The notes: generated by a model from the sequence alone, not told the origin. A stretch of DNA of 64,000 nucleotides from Janthinobacterium rivuli (GCF_009208735.1 NZ_WFLJ01000001.1:248001-312000), one strand, 5' to 3'. Positions 40,250 to 49,838 are shown, counted from the stretch's first letter. A program made the numbers and translations.

Positions 40250-41049
40250 GCTGCGCCTCCCGTGCGGCGCCACAAAAAGCTGGCCAGATGTTCGACGGGC
40301 AGCGGCGCGCCCTGGTGCTGCGCGGCGTGGCCGATGTTGAGCAGGCAGCCGCAGTCGGCCGAGACGAGCCGGTCGCAGCCCGTGGCGCAGGCCGAGGCGA
40401 TCTTGTCGCTGACCATGGCGCCGGAAATGTCCGGGTGTTTCAGTGAAAACGTGCCGCCGAAGCCGCAGCATTCCGATTCGCGCTGGTGCTCGATGCGCGT
40501 CACGCCAGGCAAGGCGTCGAGCAGGGCCACGCCGTGCACCCGCGTGCCCATCTCGCGGCGCGCGCCGCACGAGGTATGCAGCACCACGTTTTCCTCCTGC
40601 TGCCCCGCACCAGCCAGACCGGCCAGGTCGAGCTTCAGCACGCAGACGAGAAATTCGCTCAATTCATACACGCGCTCGGCCAGTTCCAACGCCTTGGGGC
40701 CGGCCACCGGGTCATCCTGGAACAGCTGCGGCCAGTGGTGGCGCATCATGCCGGCGCAGGAACCGGACGGCACGATCACGGGCCACGGCTGCGCAAACAG
40801 GTCGAGCTGGGCGCGGGCCACGGCGCGCGCCTGTTCCGGGTTGCCGCTGCTGTAGGCGGGCTGGCCGCAGCAGCTCTGGCCGCGCGGATAATGCACCAGC
40901 AAGCCTTCCCGCTCCAGTAGGCGCACCGCGTCGAGCCCCGCCTGCGGCACGAACAGGTCGACCAGGCAGGTGGCGAACAGGTACACCTGGAGCGGTGCGG
41001 GCGGATAATGGCGTGGGGCGTGGCGTGGCTGGCGCGGGTCTGGCTGCAT
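40246..41049 (-). CDS. lutA: Lactate utilization protein LutA (CCG-domain)
   Basis: 267-aa protein with two CCG cysteine-rich domains: LFATCLVDLFVPQAG with SCCGQPAYSSGN, and LHTSCGARREMG with ESECCGFGGTFSLKHPD. These bind iron-sulfur clusters in lactate and glycolate oxidases and heterodisulfide reductases. First gene of the operon; GGGGAGA upstream of the ATG. It is divergent from a FadR-type regulator 140 bases away. Confidence 0.96.
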   Translation of the reverse strand: MQPDPRQPRHAPRHYPPAPLQVYLFATCLVDLFVPQAGLDAVRLLEREGLLVHYPRGQSCCGQPAYSSGNPEQARAVARAQLDLFAQPWPVIVPSGSCAGMMRHHWPQLFQDDPVAGPKALELAERVYELSEFLVCVLKLDLAGLAGAGQQEENVVLHTSCGARREMGTRVHGVALLDALPGVTRIEHQRESECCGFGGTFSLKHPDISGAMVSDKIASACATGCDRLVSADCGCLLNIGHAAQHQGAPLPVEHLASFLWRRTGGAA

Positions 41050-41107
41050 GAGTGTGTCTCCCCGGCGCTCTGTGTGTTGCTGCGGCGCCGCTGTGTGTTG
41101 TTAAGAA

Positions 41108-41163
41108 TGACCGGTTCACGCATAATTCCAGCTTCCGCGAGCCACTTCAAATTGCTCGGACCA
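41108..41163. promoter_or_regulatory. Candidate FadR/LldR-type operators upstream of lutA
   Basis: TGCTCGGACCA at 41153-41163 approximates the TGGTC-n-GACCA inverted repeat of FadR-group GntR regulators. A second imperfect repeat, TGACCGGTTCA, lies at 41108-41118. Both are between lutA and its likely regulator. Confidence 0.45.
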
Positions 41164-41189
41164 CTTTAAAACAACACCGGAAGACAGCG

Positions 41190-41900
41190 ATGGCGACAGG
41201 CATGCAAACGCGGGGCAGGGTCGAGATGGTGATGCGCAGGCTGGAGACGGCCCTGCTGGACGGCAGCTTGCCGGCGGGCGCGCAACTGCCGGCCGAACGC
41301 CTGCTGGCGCAGCAATATGGGGTTTCGCGCAACACCGTGCGCGAAGCGGTACAGCGGCTGGCGGCGCGGGGACTGGTGCGCAGCCGGCGTGGCGCCGGCG
41401 TGTTCGTGACGGATCAGCTGCGCACGGGCATGGCGTCGCCGTGGAGCCAGCTGGTGGCGGACCACCCCGCCCTGCGCGACGATATCCTGGAATTTCGCCG
41501 CGTGCTGGAGGGAGCGACGGCCTATTTTGCGGCGCAGCGGGCCAGCGGGGACGAGCGCGCGCAGATCATGGCGCTGCTGGCCGAGCTGGAACAGGCGCGC
41601 GCCAGCGACGACAAGCACGGCGAGGCGCAGGCCGACGCGCGCCTGCATGAAGTCATCGCGCAAGCGTCGCACAACACCATGTTTTTGCACTTGCACACCA
41701 GCATCATCGGCATGCTGCGCGAACACATCACCATCAATGGCACGGGCTTGCGCCAGCAGGACGAGGCCACTTCGCTGCAACTGCTGTCGCAGCACCGCAC
41801 CCTGTGCGAGGCCATCTGCGCCAGCCAGCCCGAGGAGGCGCGCACGGCCATGCAAGGCCATATCGATTTCGTGCGCACGCGTGTCACCAGCGACGAATAA
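41190..41900 (+). CDS. FadR-type GntR regulator of lactate genes (LldR-like)
   Basis: 236-aa regulator. Winged helix at about 8-72 (PAGAQLPAERLLAQQYGVSR, NTVREAVQRLAARGLVRSRR, GAGVFVTD) and an all-helical FCD domain to the end (DILEFRRVLEGATAYFAAQR; ligand/metal His in ADARLHEVIAQASHN). Start at 41190 with GGAAGA upstream; the longer frame overlaps the lutA promoter region. Divergence from lutACB-lctP suggests lactate-responsive repression, as for LldR. Confidence 0.9.
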   Translation: MATGMQTRGRVEMVMRRLETALLDGSLPAGAQLPAERLLAQQYGVSRNTVREAVQRLAARGLVRSRRGAGVFVTDQLRTGMASPWSQLVADHPALRDDILEFRRVLEGATAYFAAQRASGDERAQIMALLAELEQARASDDKHGEAQADARLHEVIAQASHNTMFLHLHTSIIGMLREHITINGTGLRQQDEATSLQLLSQHRTLCEAICASQPEEARTAMQGHIDFVRTRVTSDE

Positions 41901-42009
41901 AGGTCACTGGTAGGACCAATCAAGATGACGAACATGGTCGGCAATGCGTCGTGGCTTGTCGCAGGGCCGGGCAAGAATGGAGTCCCGATTCGCCATCCGA
42001 CAGGTTTCC

Positions 42010-43110
42010 ATGCATCTGCACCATGCAACTGACGATATCCGCAAGCCGGCGCCGCTTCCCTTGCCGGCGCGCTTGCACGATCCGCAACAGCAAGCGGCGC
42101 CTCTGCGCCTGGCGCCCGCCTGCGACACGCACGCCTGGCCGTTGCTGGCCCTGCATGCCGGCGCCAGCGCCGCCTTTGCCGCCGCGCTGCTGCCGACCGC
42201 CGGCTGGCCGCTGGCCCTGACCTGCTGCCTGCTCATCCTGGTCCTGCTGCTGCGGGCCGTGCGCGCAGCAGCGACACAGCCTGGCCGCAGCGCCTGCGGC
42301 ACCGCGCTGCTGGCGCTGGACCTGATCGTCTTCCTGCTCTGCTATGCCTTGCGCGAGACCGATGCCGACTGGCACGCGACCGCCTTTTGCCTCCTGCTCG
42401 CCGCACCCTATGCCGGCCTCACGCGGCATCTGCTGGACGGCGCCGTCCTGGCCATCGTGGCGAGCCTGGCCTGGTTCGGCCTGCAGGATGACTTTCAGGC
42501 TGGCAGCGCCGCCACCTTGCTGCTGCTCAACCTGAGCGGGATCGTTGCCGGCCATGGCCAGCAGCGCCAGCGCCGCGCGCACCTCCGGCGACACGCCATC
42601 CTCGCCGAGCAGGCCGTACGCGACCACCTGACCGGCTGCTACAACCGCCGCTATCTCGATGAGCACTTGCTGGGTGCCGAACTTGCGCGATCACAACGCC
42701 ATGGCCTGTGCCTGACGGCCATCCTGTGCGATCTCGACCACTTCAAGCGCATCAACGACGCCCATGGCCATGCCGCAGGCGATGCCGTGCTGCGCACCTT
42801 TGCCGCCCTGCTCGGCAACGCGACGCGGCGTGGCATCGACAGCGTGGTACGCCACGGCGGCGAGGAATTCCTCCTGATCCTGCCGGAAACGGACCTGGCA
42901 GGCGGCGTGCGCCTGGCCGAACGCCTGCGCGCCGGCCTGGTGCGGCACATCGGGACGACGGCCAGCTTCGGCGTCGCCTCCCACGTCTGCGCGCCCGACA
43001 GCCAGGCACCCGACGCCGCCGCCCTGGTCGCCGCCGCCGACAGCCTGTTGTACCAGGCCAAGCACGCGGGCCGCGATTGTGTCAGGGCGGCCATGCTGGA
43101 TGCCCTGTAA
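42010..43110 (+). CDS. Diguanylate cyclase with N-terminal membrane domain
   Basis: 366-aa GGDEF protein making cyclic di-GMP. The N-terminal 60-180 holds about five to six hydrophobic helices (LALTCCLLILVLLLRAVRAA, ALDLIVFLLCYAL), an uncharacterised membrane sensor. The GGDEF domain starts near 210 with DHLTGCYNRRYLDEHL; the active site is GGEEF and the product-inhibition site RGID lies the right five residues before it, so activity and feedback are likely. Start at 42010; ATGs at 41977 and 41944 are possible. Confidence 0.9.
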   Translation: MHLHHATDDIRKPAPLPLPARLHDPQQQAAPLRLAPACDTHAWPLLALHAGASAAFAAALLPTAGWPLALTCCLLILVLLLRAVRAAATQPGRSACGTALLALDLIVFLLCYALRETDADWHATAFCLLLAAPYAGLTRHLLDGAVLAIVASLAWFGLQDDFQAGSAATLLLLNLSGIVAGHGQQRQRRAHLRRHAILAEQAVRDHLTGCYNRRYLDEHLLGAELARSQRHGLCLTAILCDLDHFKRINDAHGHAAGDAVLRTFAALLGNATRRGIDSVVRHGGEEFLLILPETDLAGGVRLAERLRAGLVRHIGTTASFGVASHVCAPDSQAPDAAALVAAADSLLYQAKHAGRDCVRAAMLDAL

Positions 43111-43143
43111 TTGTCATCGGATCAATGTTACCATTCGATAACT

Positions 43144-43163
43144 TGTGTACTAATCAGTACACA
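43144..43163. promoter_or_regulatory. Long inverted repeat before the WYL regulator
   Basis: TGTGTACT, AATC, AGTACACA: 8-bp perfect arms, 4-base centre, 28 bases before the WYL ATG. This is probably an autoregulatory operator. Confidence 0.6.
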
Positions 43164-43191
43164 TCCTGCCACTGAATTGAACGGAACCACC

Positions 43192-44211
43192 ATGTCTGCA
43201 CACGCGCCCCGCCCCTCCACCATCATGCGCCAATGGCAAATGCTGCGCCTGATACCGCAGGCGCCCCGCACCATCACCGCCAACGAATTGCACGACAAAC
43301 TCAAGGCCATCGACTTCGCCATCGGCGTGCGCACGATCCAGCGCGACTTGCTGGATCTGGCCGAGATTTTCCCGCTGACCAATCCAGCCGACAGCAAGCC
43401 GTTTGGCTGGTGCTGGATGGAAAATGCGGCGCGCATGGACATGCCGGGCCTGTCGACGCCTGCCGCGCTGACCCTGGCCCTGATGGAACAGCACATGCGC
43501 CATGCGTTGCCGCCATCCACCCTGGACAGCATGCAGCCGTATTTCAGCGCGGCGCGCCAGACCCTGAACGCCGCCAGCGAGCGTGCCAGTGCGTCCGCCT
43601 GGCTGGGCAAGATCCGCGTCATCGCTCCCATGCAGCGGCTGCTGGCGCCCGACATCGACGAAGCTTGCCAGCGCACCGTGTATGAAGCGCTGATGCAGAA
43701 CCGCCAGCTCAAGCTGACCTACAAGAAGCGCGATAGCGACAAGCTCGTCAGCTATGACGCCGTCCATCCGCTGGCCATCGTGCAACGTGGCCAACTGCTC
43801 TATCTGGTATGCCTGTTCGCCGACTACAACGACGTGCGCACCCTGGTCCTGCACCGCGTGCAGCAGGCGGAAATGCTCTTCCTGTCCGCGCGCGCGCAGC
43901 CAGGCTTCGACCTCGACGCGTATATCGCCTCCGGCGCCATGGGCATCCGCGATGGCGAACCGCTGCGGCTCGAAGCCGTGTTTGCCCGGCGCAGCGGCGA
44001 ACACCTGTATGAGACGCCGCTGAGCACGGACCAGCAATTGCAGGAACGCGACGATGGTACGCTGCACCTGACCGCCACCGTGCCCAGCACGCGCGAACTG
44101 CGATGGTGGTTGCTGGGCCTGGGCGATGGCGTGGAAGTGCTGGCGCCCGCCGCGCTGCGCGAACAGATGAAAAGCACCATCGCCAGCATGGCCAGCCGCT
44201 ACGCCAGCTGA
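43192..44211 (+). CDS. WYL-domain transcriptional regulator
   Basis: 339-aa regulator: N-terminal DeoR-like helix-turn-helix (TANELHDKLKAIDFAIGVRT, IQRDLLDLAEIF), middle helical linker, WYL domain at about 170-250 and a C-terminal WCX-like region. The usual WYL signature is LYLVC here (QLLYLVCLFADYND). WYL proteins respond to nucleic-acid or nucleotide ligands and often govern DNA-damage or defence genes. Start at 43192 with GGA upstream. The strong inverted repeat at 43144 lies in its leader. Targets unknown. Confidence 0.88.
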   Translation: MSAHAPRPSTIMRQWQMLRLIPQAPRTITANELHDKLKAIDFAIGVRTIQRDLLDLAEIFPLTNPADSKPFGWCWMENAARMDMPGLSTPAALTLALMEQHMRHALPPSTLDSMQPYFSAARQTLNAASERASASAWLGKIRVIAPMQRLLAPDIDEACQRTVYEALMQNRQLKLTYKKRDSDKLVSYDAVHPLAIVQRGQLLYLVCLFADYNDVRTLVLHRVQQAEMLFLSARAQPGFDLDAYIASGAMGIRDGEPLRLEAVFARRSGEHLYETPLSTDQQLQERDDGTLHLTATVPSTRELRWWLLGLGDGVEVLAPAALREQMKSTIASMASRYAS

Positions 44212-44274
44212 CGGCGGGCCCCGGCGGCGGCGAAAACTGCTACCATCGCGCGCCGCCACTCCTTTCGTCCGCAC

Positions 44275-44688
44275 ATGACCGTCCTCAGCCACACTCATCC
44301 GCTGGTGCGCCAGCTGGAAAACGATTTGCTGCCCCTGTTCCGCGCCGCCCTGCCGCCACTCGCGGCCGCCGCGCCGCAGGTGCTCGCCTCCGTGTTCGCC
44401 TTTTCCAGCGGCACGGCCAGCGCCTTCCAGGACTATCATTTCGGCATTTCCTGCCTGCTCGCGGACGTGTCCGAAGATGCCCCGGAAGAAGTCGCCCTCC
44501 TGGTCAGCGTCACGGACCTCGACGCCGGCGCCCGGCTGAGCGCCCAGGTGGCCTGGGGCCAGCCCTCGGGCCTGGTGGAACTGCAGGCCGAGCTACCGGC
44601 TGGCGACCTGCAGTCCCTGCATGCGGCCCTGCCCGGCTTGCTGGCCAGCCTGCAACAGGCAGCCGGCAGGGGCAGGCCTGGAATATGA
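44275..44688 (+). CDS. Hypothetical protein
   Basis: 137-aa protein, Ala/Leu-rich and acidic, with no signal peptide or membrane helix. Sequence such as QDYHFGISCLLADVSEDAPE and VALLVSVTDLDAGARLSAQV suggests a small alpha/beta fold. I do not recognise the family. No clear ribosome site precedes the ATG. It lies 63 bases downstream of the WYL gene on the same strand, so it may share that transcript. Confidence 0.6.
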   Translation: MTVLSHTHPLVRQLENDLLPLFRAALPPLAAAAPQVLASVFAFSSGTASAFQDYHFGISCLLADVSEDAPEEVALLVSVTDLDAGARLSAQVAWGQPSGLVELQAELPAGDLQSLHAALPGLLASLQQAAGRGRPGI

Positions 44689-44928
44689 CAGGCGCATGAA
44701 AAAGTGCCAGGAAACAACAACTTATGCTTTCCTCCACGCAACTTTATTGACTTCCACTAGTCCCAGCCCCTATCCTTTCAGTTACGTTTGGTGAGAATGT
44801 GTGCATGTTCATGCGAGCATGCGGACGGTGTCGCCTTGCTTCCAAAATAGTCCATTCCGCATTTTTATTGCAACCATCAGGGCAACGCGCCTGGACGGCC
44901 GCTGCCGGCAAATACGGAGCTGACTGCC

Positions 44929-45720
44929 ATGCCATCGCACCACCATTTCCCCGCATCATCCTTGCTGGGCTGCGCCTTCGTGCTGGCGACCCTGCCCGTG
45001 CAGGCGCAGACCACGGACGGCACGGCCGCCACCTTCAGCGCCAATGCCAGCGTCGTCTCGCAATACATTTCGCGCGGCTTTCGCCAGACCTGGGGCAAGC
45101 CGGCCCTGCAGGCGGGCGCCGACTACGCGCACCCGAACGGCTGGTCGCTGGGCACCTGGGCCTCCACCGTCAGCGACCGCTATATCGAAGATGCGACCAT
45201 CGAATGGGACCTGTATGGCGGCTACAGCGGCACGGTGGGCGAGCTCGGTTACAGCGTGCAGGCCTACTATTACAAATATCCGGGCGCCGTCTACCGCGCC
45301 ACGGGCGTCAAGTACGACTATGGCGAGCTGTCGCTGGGTCTTAGCTACAAGATGCTGTATGCCAAGTACAACCGTACCGTCACGCCGGACTTCTTCGGCA
45401 TCACGCATGCGCGCGGCACGGGCTACCTGGACGTGGGCGCGAATGTCGACCTGGGCAACGCCTGGACCTTGAACCTGCACGCCGGCAATGGCCGCGTGGC
45501 GGGCACGGGCAATGCCATCTGGAACTGGCGCGACGCCAAGGTCGGCGTCACCCGGGTCTTCGATGGCGGCTGGAGCCTGAGTGGCGCCGTCACGCGCGCC
45601 TGGGGCGCCACCGACGCCTACGACCATTACACGCTGGGCATCCCGAATGCGGCCGGCCAGTTCGACACCTCGAATCCGGCCGCGACCACCTTCGTGCTGG
45701 CCGTCAGCAAGACTTTCTAG
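44929..45720 (+). CDS. TorF-family putative outer-membrane porin
   Basis: 263-aa protein with a signal peptide (cleaved near VQAQ, residue 27) and an alternating beta-strand body ending in a C-terminal Phe (AVSKTF), as for outer-membrane barrels. NASVVSQYISRGFRQTWGKP is the family N-terminal segment (TIGR02001/TorF-like). GGAG precedes the ATG. Followed 57 bases later by a chemoreceptor gene. Substrate unknown. Confidence 0.85.
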   Translation: MPSHHHFPASSLLGCAFVLATLPVQAQTTDGTAATFSANASVVSQYISRGFRQTWGKPALQAGADYAHPNGWSLGTWASTVSDRYIEDATIEWDLYGGYSGTVGELGYSVQAYYYKYPGAVYRATGVKYDYGELSLGLSYKMLYAKYNRTVTPDFFGITHARGTGYLDVGANVDLGNAWTLNLHAGNGRVAGTGNAIWNWRDAKVGVTRVFDGGWSLSGAVTRAWGATDAYDHYTLGIPNAAGQFDTSNPAATTFVLAVSKTF

Positions 45721-45777
45721 GCGCGCTACCCGCGACGCCCGAGACACCGATACCTCTCCCCATCAAGGAACAGCCTC

Positions 45778-47856
45778 ATGCAACTATCACTGAACAGTAA
45801 AATCTGCGTCGCCGCCACCGCGCTCGCCATCCTCAGCCTCGGCGTCACGGCGGCCGTGATCGGCTACAAGAGCAGCGCCAGCGCCGAAGCGGCCGCGCTG
45901 GACCTGGCGCGCACCTCGGCGCGCGAAGTGGCGGGCGCCCTGCAGGCGCGCATCGCCAGCAACCTGGCCAGCGTCTCCAGCCTGGCCGGCGCCATGCGCG
46001 GCACCAGGAGCGCCAGCATGCCCCTGCAGCGCGAACAGATCAATGAACTGACCAAGGCAACATTGACCAGCTCGGAAGACTTGCTCGGTTCGGCCGTGAC
46101 GTGGGAGCCGAACGCGCTCGACGGCAAGGATGCGGAGTTCGCCAACCAGAAGCCGAACTACGACGCCAGCGGCCGCTTCATGCCCTACTGGACGCGCGGC
46201 GCCGGCGGCAAGCTGCAAGTCGAACCGATCGTCTTCGACCCGAAACCGGGCGCCAACGACTGGTATGACGTGCCCAAGCGCACCGGCAAGACCTACTTTA
46301 CGGAACCGTATATCTACCCCGTCGATGGCAAGGATGTGCTGATGGCTTCGCTGGTCGCGCCCATCATGATCGACGGCAGCTTCAAGGGCACGGCCAGCGC
46401 CGACTTCATGCTCACGCGCCTGGCGAAGATCCTCGCCGACCTGAAGGTGATCGAGGGCGGCAAGCTGGCCCTGATCTCGAACGGCGGCCTGTACGCCAGC
46501 CACCCCGAGCCTGCCCGGCTGGGAAAGAAGGCGGACGACGTGCCGGCCGCCGGCCTGGAAAAGGTGCGCCAGGGCCAGACGTATGAATACGAGGATGACA
46601 AGGGCTACATCCACTTGCTGCAGCCGCTGCAGATCCATCCCGACATCGCGCCGTGGAGCGTGGAACTGAATTTCCCGAAAAGCGTGGCCACGGCCTCGGC
46701 GCGCGACCTGATGATCTACACCTTGATCGTCGCCCTGCTATGCGCGGCGGCCACGGCCGGCATCCTGATCCTCGTCGTCAACCAGCTGACGCGTCCACTG
46801 CGCACCCTGGGCCGCACCATGACTGACCTGTCCAGCGGCGACGCCGACCTGCGCGTCAAGCTGGAAGTCAAGGGCACGGACGAGCTGGCCGTCATCGGCA
46901 AGGGCTTCAACGCCTTCGTGGAAAAGATCCACGCCGTGCTGCTGCAAGTGCAAGCCAGCGCCGACAACGTGGCACGCGCCAGCGCGGAAATTGCGCAAGG
47001 CAATAACGACCTGTCGGCCCGCACGGAACAGCAAGCCAGCTCGCTGGAAGAGACGGCCGCCTCGGTGGAAGAACTGACGGGCACCGTCAAGGAAAACGCC
47101 GACCATGCGCGCCAGGCGAATCAATTGGCCGCTTCCGCGTCGAACGTGGCACTGAAGAGCGGCGAAGTGGTCGGCAAGGTGATCGAAACGATGACCTCGA
47201 TCAACGACTCGTCAAACAAGATCGTCGACATCATCAGCGTCATCGATGGCATCGCCTTCCAGACGAACATCCTGGCGCTGAACGCGGCCGTGGAAGCGGC
47301 GCGCGCGGGCGAACAGGGGCGCGGCTTCGCCGTCGTCGCCACGGAAGTGCGCAACCTGGCGCAAAGGTCAAGCCAGGCGGCCAAGGAAATCAAGCTGCTG
47401 ATCGACGATTCCGTAGGCAAGGTGGCCGCCGGCAGCAAGCTCGTCGACGAAGCGGGCGCCACCATGGAGCAAGTGGTCGACAGCGTGCGCAAGGTGACCG
47501 CCATCATGGCCGACATCAGCGTCGCCACCACCGAACAAAGCGACGGCATCGCCCAGGTCAACCAGGCGCTGGCGCAGATGGATGGCGTGACGCAGCAAAA
47601 CGCGGCCCTCGTCGAGGAAGCGGCAGCGGCCGCCGAAAGCCTGCAAGACCAGGCCAGCCATCTGGCCGAGGTGGTCAGCGTGTTCAAGCTGGGCGAGCAG
47701 CAGCGCCAGGTGGCTTCGACAGCAACGCCAGCAGCGCCACGCCCCGTGACGCCCAGGACACCGGCGCCAGCCAAGCGCCTGAGCGTTGCCAAACCGCAAG
47801 CGGCGCAACGCGCGCCGGCCAAGGCACCGGCAGGCGATGACTGGGAAGAGTTTTAA
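45778..47856 (+). CDS. Methyl-accepting chemotaxis protein with dCache sensor
   Basis: 692-aa chemoreceptor. Membrane helix 1 at about 9-29, periplasmic dCache-type domain at about 36-300 ([20 protein letters not shown]), membrane helix 2 at about 312-334, HAMP ([20 protein letters not shown]), then the signalling domain with the hairpin tip [21 protein letters not shown] Pro/Ala linker ends in DDWEEF, a WxxF-type CheR/CheB docking pentapeptide. AAGGAACAGCC precedes the ATG. Ligand unknown; amino or organic acids are typical for dCache. Confidence 0.95.
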   Translation: MQLSLNSKICVAATALAILSLGVTAAVIGYKSSASAEAAALDLARTSAREVAGALQARIASNLASVSSLAGAMRGTRSASMPLQREQINELTKATLTSSEDLLGSAVTWEPNALDGKDAEFANQKPNYDASGRFMPYWTRGAGGKLQVEPIVFDPKPGANDWYDVPKRTGKTYFTEPYIYPVDGKDVLMASLVAPIMIDGSFKGTASADFMLTRLAKILADLKVIEGGKLALISNGGLYASHPEPARLGKKADDVPAAGLEKVRQGQTYEYEDDKGYIHLLQPLQIHPDIAPWSVELNFPKSVATASARDLMIYTLIVALLCAAATAGILILVVNQLTRPLRTLGRTMTDLSSGDADLRVKLEVKGTDELAVIGKGFNAFVEKIHAVLLQVQASADNVARASAEIAQGNNDLSARTEQQASSLEETAASVEELTGTVKENADHARQANQLAASASNVALKSGEVVGKVIETMTSINDSSNKIVDIISVIDGIAFQTNILALNAAVEAARAGEQGRGFAVVATEVRNLAQRSSQAAKEIKLLIDDSVGKVAAGSKLVDEAGATMEQVVDSVRKVTAIMADISVATTEQSDGIAQVNQALAQMDGVTQQNAALVEEAAAAAESLQDQASHLAEVVSVFKLGEQQRQVASTATPAAPRPVTPRTPAPAKRLSVAKPQAAQRAPAKAPAGDDWEEF

Positions 47857-48227
47857 ACCGGCCATTTCTGGCGGCGGCCGGCGCCATTCTCAGGCGCCGG
47901 CATTATCTCCCACTGCTCCATTCGCAAATCAATCGCGTTCTTTATAAACGCCCATATCGATATATCCCGCGCGGCATAAGGCGCGGCAGCCCGCCGTTTC
48001 TCCTCGTTGCGATTGAACGGCGGCGCTTGAGATGACCTTCATTTACCCCCCACATCGGCACCCGCAAATAATCAAGCGCTCCGGCCATCCATAATCCAAT
48101 GACCAGGCGCAATGCAGGCATTCCAGCCAATTACCTATTTCGCAAGAATAAAATAGCCGTGCACCTTATAATATCGCCGCACATATGACACGGCTTCCAG
48201 CCGTTTGATGATTTATAGGGATTACGC
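47857..48227. other. Gene-free region after the chemoreceptor
   Basis: 371 bases. A perfect 9-bp GC hairpin (47877-47885 with 47893-47901, 7-base loop) 20 bases after the chemoreceptor stop is likely its 3' end, though no T-tract follows. A TATAAT at 48167-48172 may be the -10 for the first lipoprotein gene. No coding frame is convincing. Confidence 0.5.
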
Positions 48228-48884
48228 ATGAAAAAAGTATTGGCTGTATTAATGGTATCGAGCACGGTCGTATTGGTTGGCTGTGGCGGTGGCAGCGGTG
48301 GCAATAGCGGCGCTGATAGCGCCAGCGTTAACGCGGCCGTCCCGCCAGTGGTGGTCGCGCCTCCGGCTCCGCCGGCACTGGCCGCCTATGTCGGTACCTG
48401 GACGCCCGCTTGTAACCACTCTTACCGCCAGCGCCTCGTCGTCGCCCTCAAAAGCGATGGCAGCGGCGCCTTGGAAATGTCGACCTACGACGAAACGTTC
48501 AGCACTCCCGATTGCAGCGGTCCCGTGCAATTTACGGAAACCACGAGTGAAAAGATTACCGCGACGCCGGATGGCGCAGGCAATATCCAGCTCAAGCTGA
48601 CGGCGGACAGCCCGGCCTCGGACATCCGCATCGACAAGGTCGTATCCTCGCTGCCAGCCCACACCGTCCAGATTACGGGCCCGGCCGTCACCACGATCAT
48701 GGTCGATGGCAAACCCTATTGGCGCATCACTGATGGCAGTGGCGGCACCACGGACATTCCCGATACCGGCTTGCAAAAAGCAGTCAGTGGCAAGGGCGGC
48801 TTTTATCTGCGCGGTAACGAATTATTTACCGTGATGGAAAAAGACGGCGCCTACGTGCTCGATATGCGCTATGTAAAACAATAA
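48228..48884 (+). CDS. Lipoprotein, paralogue 1 of a tandem pair
   Basis: 218-aa lipoprotein: signal and lipobox VLVGCGGG (Cys 19), a Ser/Ala/Pro-rich linker to about residue 48, then a globular domain beginning LAAYVGTWTPAC. It is homologous along its length to the next gene: GTWxxAC, a KSDGSG turn, DCSGPV, RIDKV and the C-terminal GAYVLDMRYVK. ATAGGGA precedes the ATG. No function is known; it looks like a cell-surface beta-rich domain. Confidence 0.8.
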   Translation: MKKVLAVLMVSSTVVLVGCGGGSGGNSGADSASVNAAVPPVVVAPPAPPALAAYVGTWTPACNHSYRQRLVVALKSDGSGALEMSTYDETFSTPDCSGPVQFTETTSEKITATPDGAGNIQLKLTADSPASDIRIDKVVSSLPAHTVQITGPAVTTIMVDGKPYWRITDGSGGTTDIPDTGLQKAVSGKGGFYLRGNELFTVMEKDGAYVLDMRYVKQ

Positions 48885-49101
48885 AGCAGCCAATACAATA
48901 GCCATTGCGCCGCGTGGTCGGCGCAATGCGCAGCAATGACGCCACCCATTCCCTTCAGTCCACCAATTCATTTCAGCACCTTGCCGCGACATGATCTAAA
49001 TCAAATCAGCGATAGATTCGGTGAGAATTTCCCCTTATTAATACTCCTATAATCAGGCCGCGTTGACGGCACGCACCGCTGCCGGATGAAAGGGAATCTG
49101 A

Positions 49102-49722
49102 ATGAAAAAATTATTGGCAGTATTGGTCGGCTCGGCCGCGGCACTCCTGACCGGCTGCGGTGGCGGCGGCGGCGGTTCGACGCAGCAGCTTGCCGGCGAT
49201 TCCGGCGCCACCTCGCCACTGGCCGCGTATATCGGCACGTGGCAGTCGGCCTGCGACAACCACGACCGTCAAATGCTCGTCATCGCGTTCAAGAGCGATG
49301 GCAGCGGTTCGCTGGAACTGACGCCGACCGGCGAAACCTACTTCAAGGCCGATTGCTCCGGCCCCGTGGTCGCGACGGACGGCATGAGCGCGAAAGTCAC
49401 CGGCAAGCCGGATGGTACGGCCGACATGCTGATCAAGTTGGCCGACAACGCTGCGGCAACGACCTTGCGCGTCGATAAGGTTACCTCGTCGGTTCCGGCC
49501 TATACCTTCCAGCGCAGCGGCGCCACCGTGAAATACGTATTGCGCGATGGCAAGCAGCAATGGTGCGTCGACGTGGACAATGGCGAATCGTGCATGTTGG
49601 ATGAAGGCATGCAGCCGGCATTAAGCGTCCCCGGCGGCCTGTCCTTGCGCGGCAACGACCTGTACACGGTGATGCTGGACAAGGGCGCATATGTCCTGGA
49701 CATGCACTACGTGAAAAAGTAA
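49102..49722 (+). CDS. Lipoprotein, paralogue 2 of a tandem pair
   Basis: 206-aa lipoprotein with lipobox LLTGCGGG (Cys 19) and a short Gly/Ser linker. The domain (LAAYIGTWQSACDN, FKSDGSGSLELT, DCSGPVV, RVDKVTSSVPAYT, GAYVLDMHYVKK) is clearly related to the preceding gene but has an extra Cys pair region (WCVDVDNGESCML). AAAGGGAATC precedes the ATG; TATAAT at 49048-49053 suggests its own promoter. Function unknown. Confidence 0.8.
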   Translation: MKKLLAVLVGSAAALLTGCGGGGGGSTQQLAGDSGATSPLAAYIGTWQSACDNHDRQMLVIAFKSDGSGSLELTPTGETYFKADCSGPVVATDGMSAKVTGKPDGTADMLIKLADNAAATTLRVDKVTSSVPAYTFQRSGATVKYVLRDGKQQWCVDVDNGESCMLDEGMQPALSVPGGLSLRGNDLYTVMLDKGAYVLDMHYVKK

Positions 49723-49809
49723 GCGCAAGATTTGCTGCGGCCACGTCATGGAATCGTGGCCGTCAGCAGGGCTATGTGTAAAATCAAACAGACATTGTAA
49801 AAACAAGAA

Positions 49810-49833
49810 GCTATCCTGTTAAAAAACAGGAGC
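49810..49833 (+). promoter_or_regulatory. Hairpin covering the Shine-Dalgarno of the acyl-CoA dehydrogenase-like gene
   Basis: CCTGTT (49815-49820), AAAA, AACAGG (49825-49830), extended by GCT/AGC across a two-base bulge. The AGGAG ribosome site lies in the 3' arm, 6-9 bases before the ATG. Confidence 0.45.
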
Positions 49834-49838
49834 TTGCC

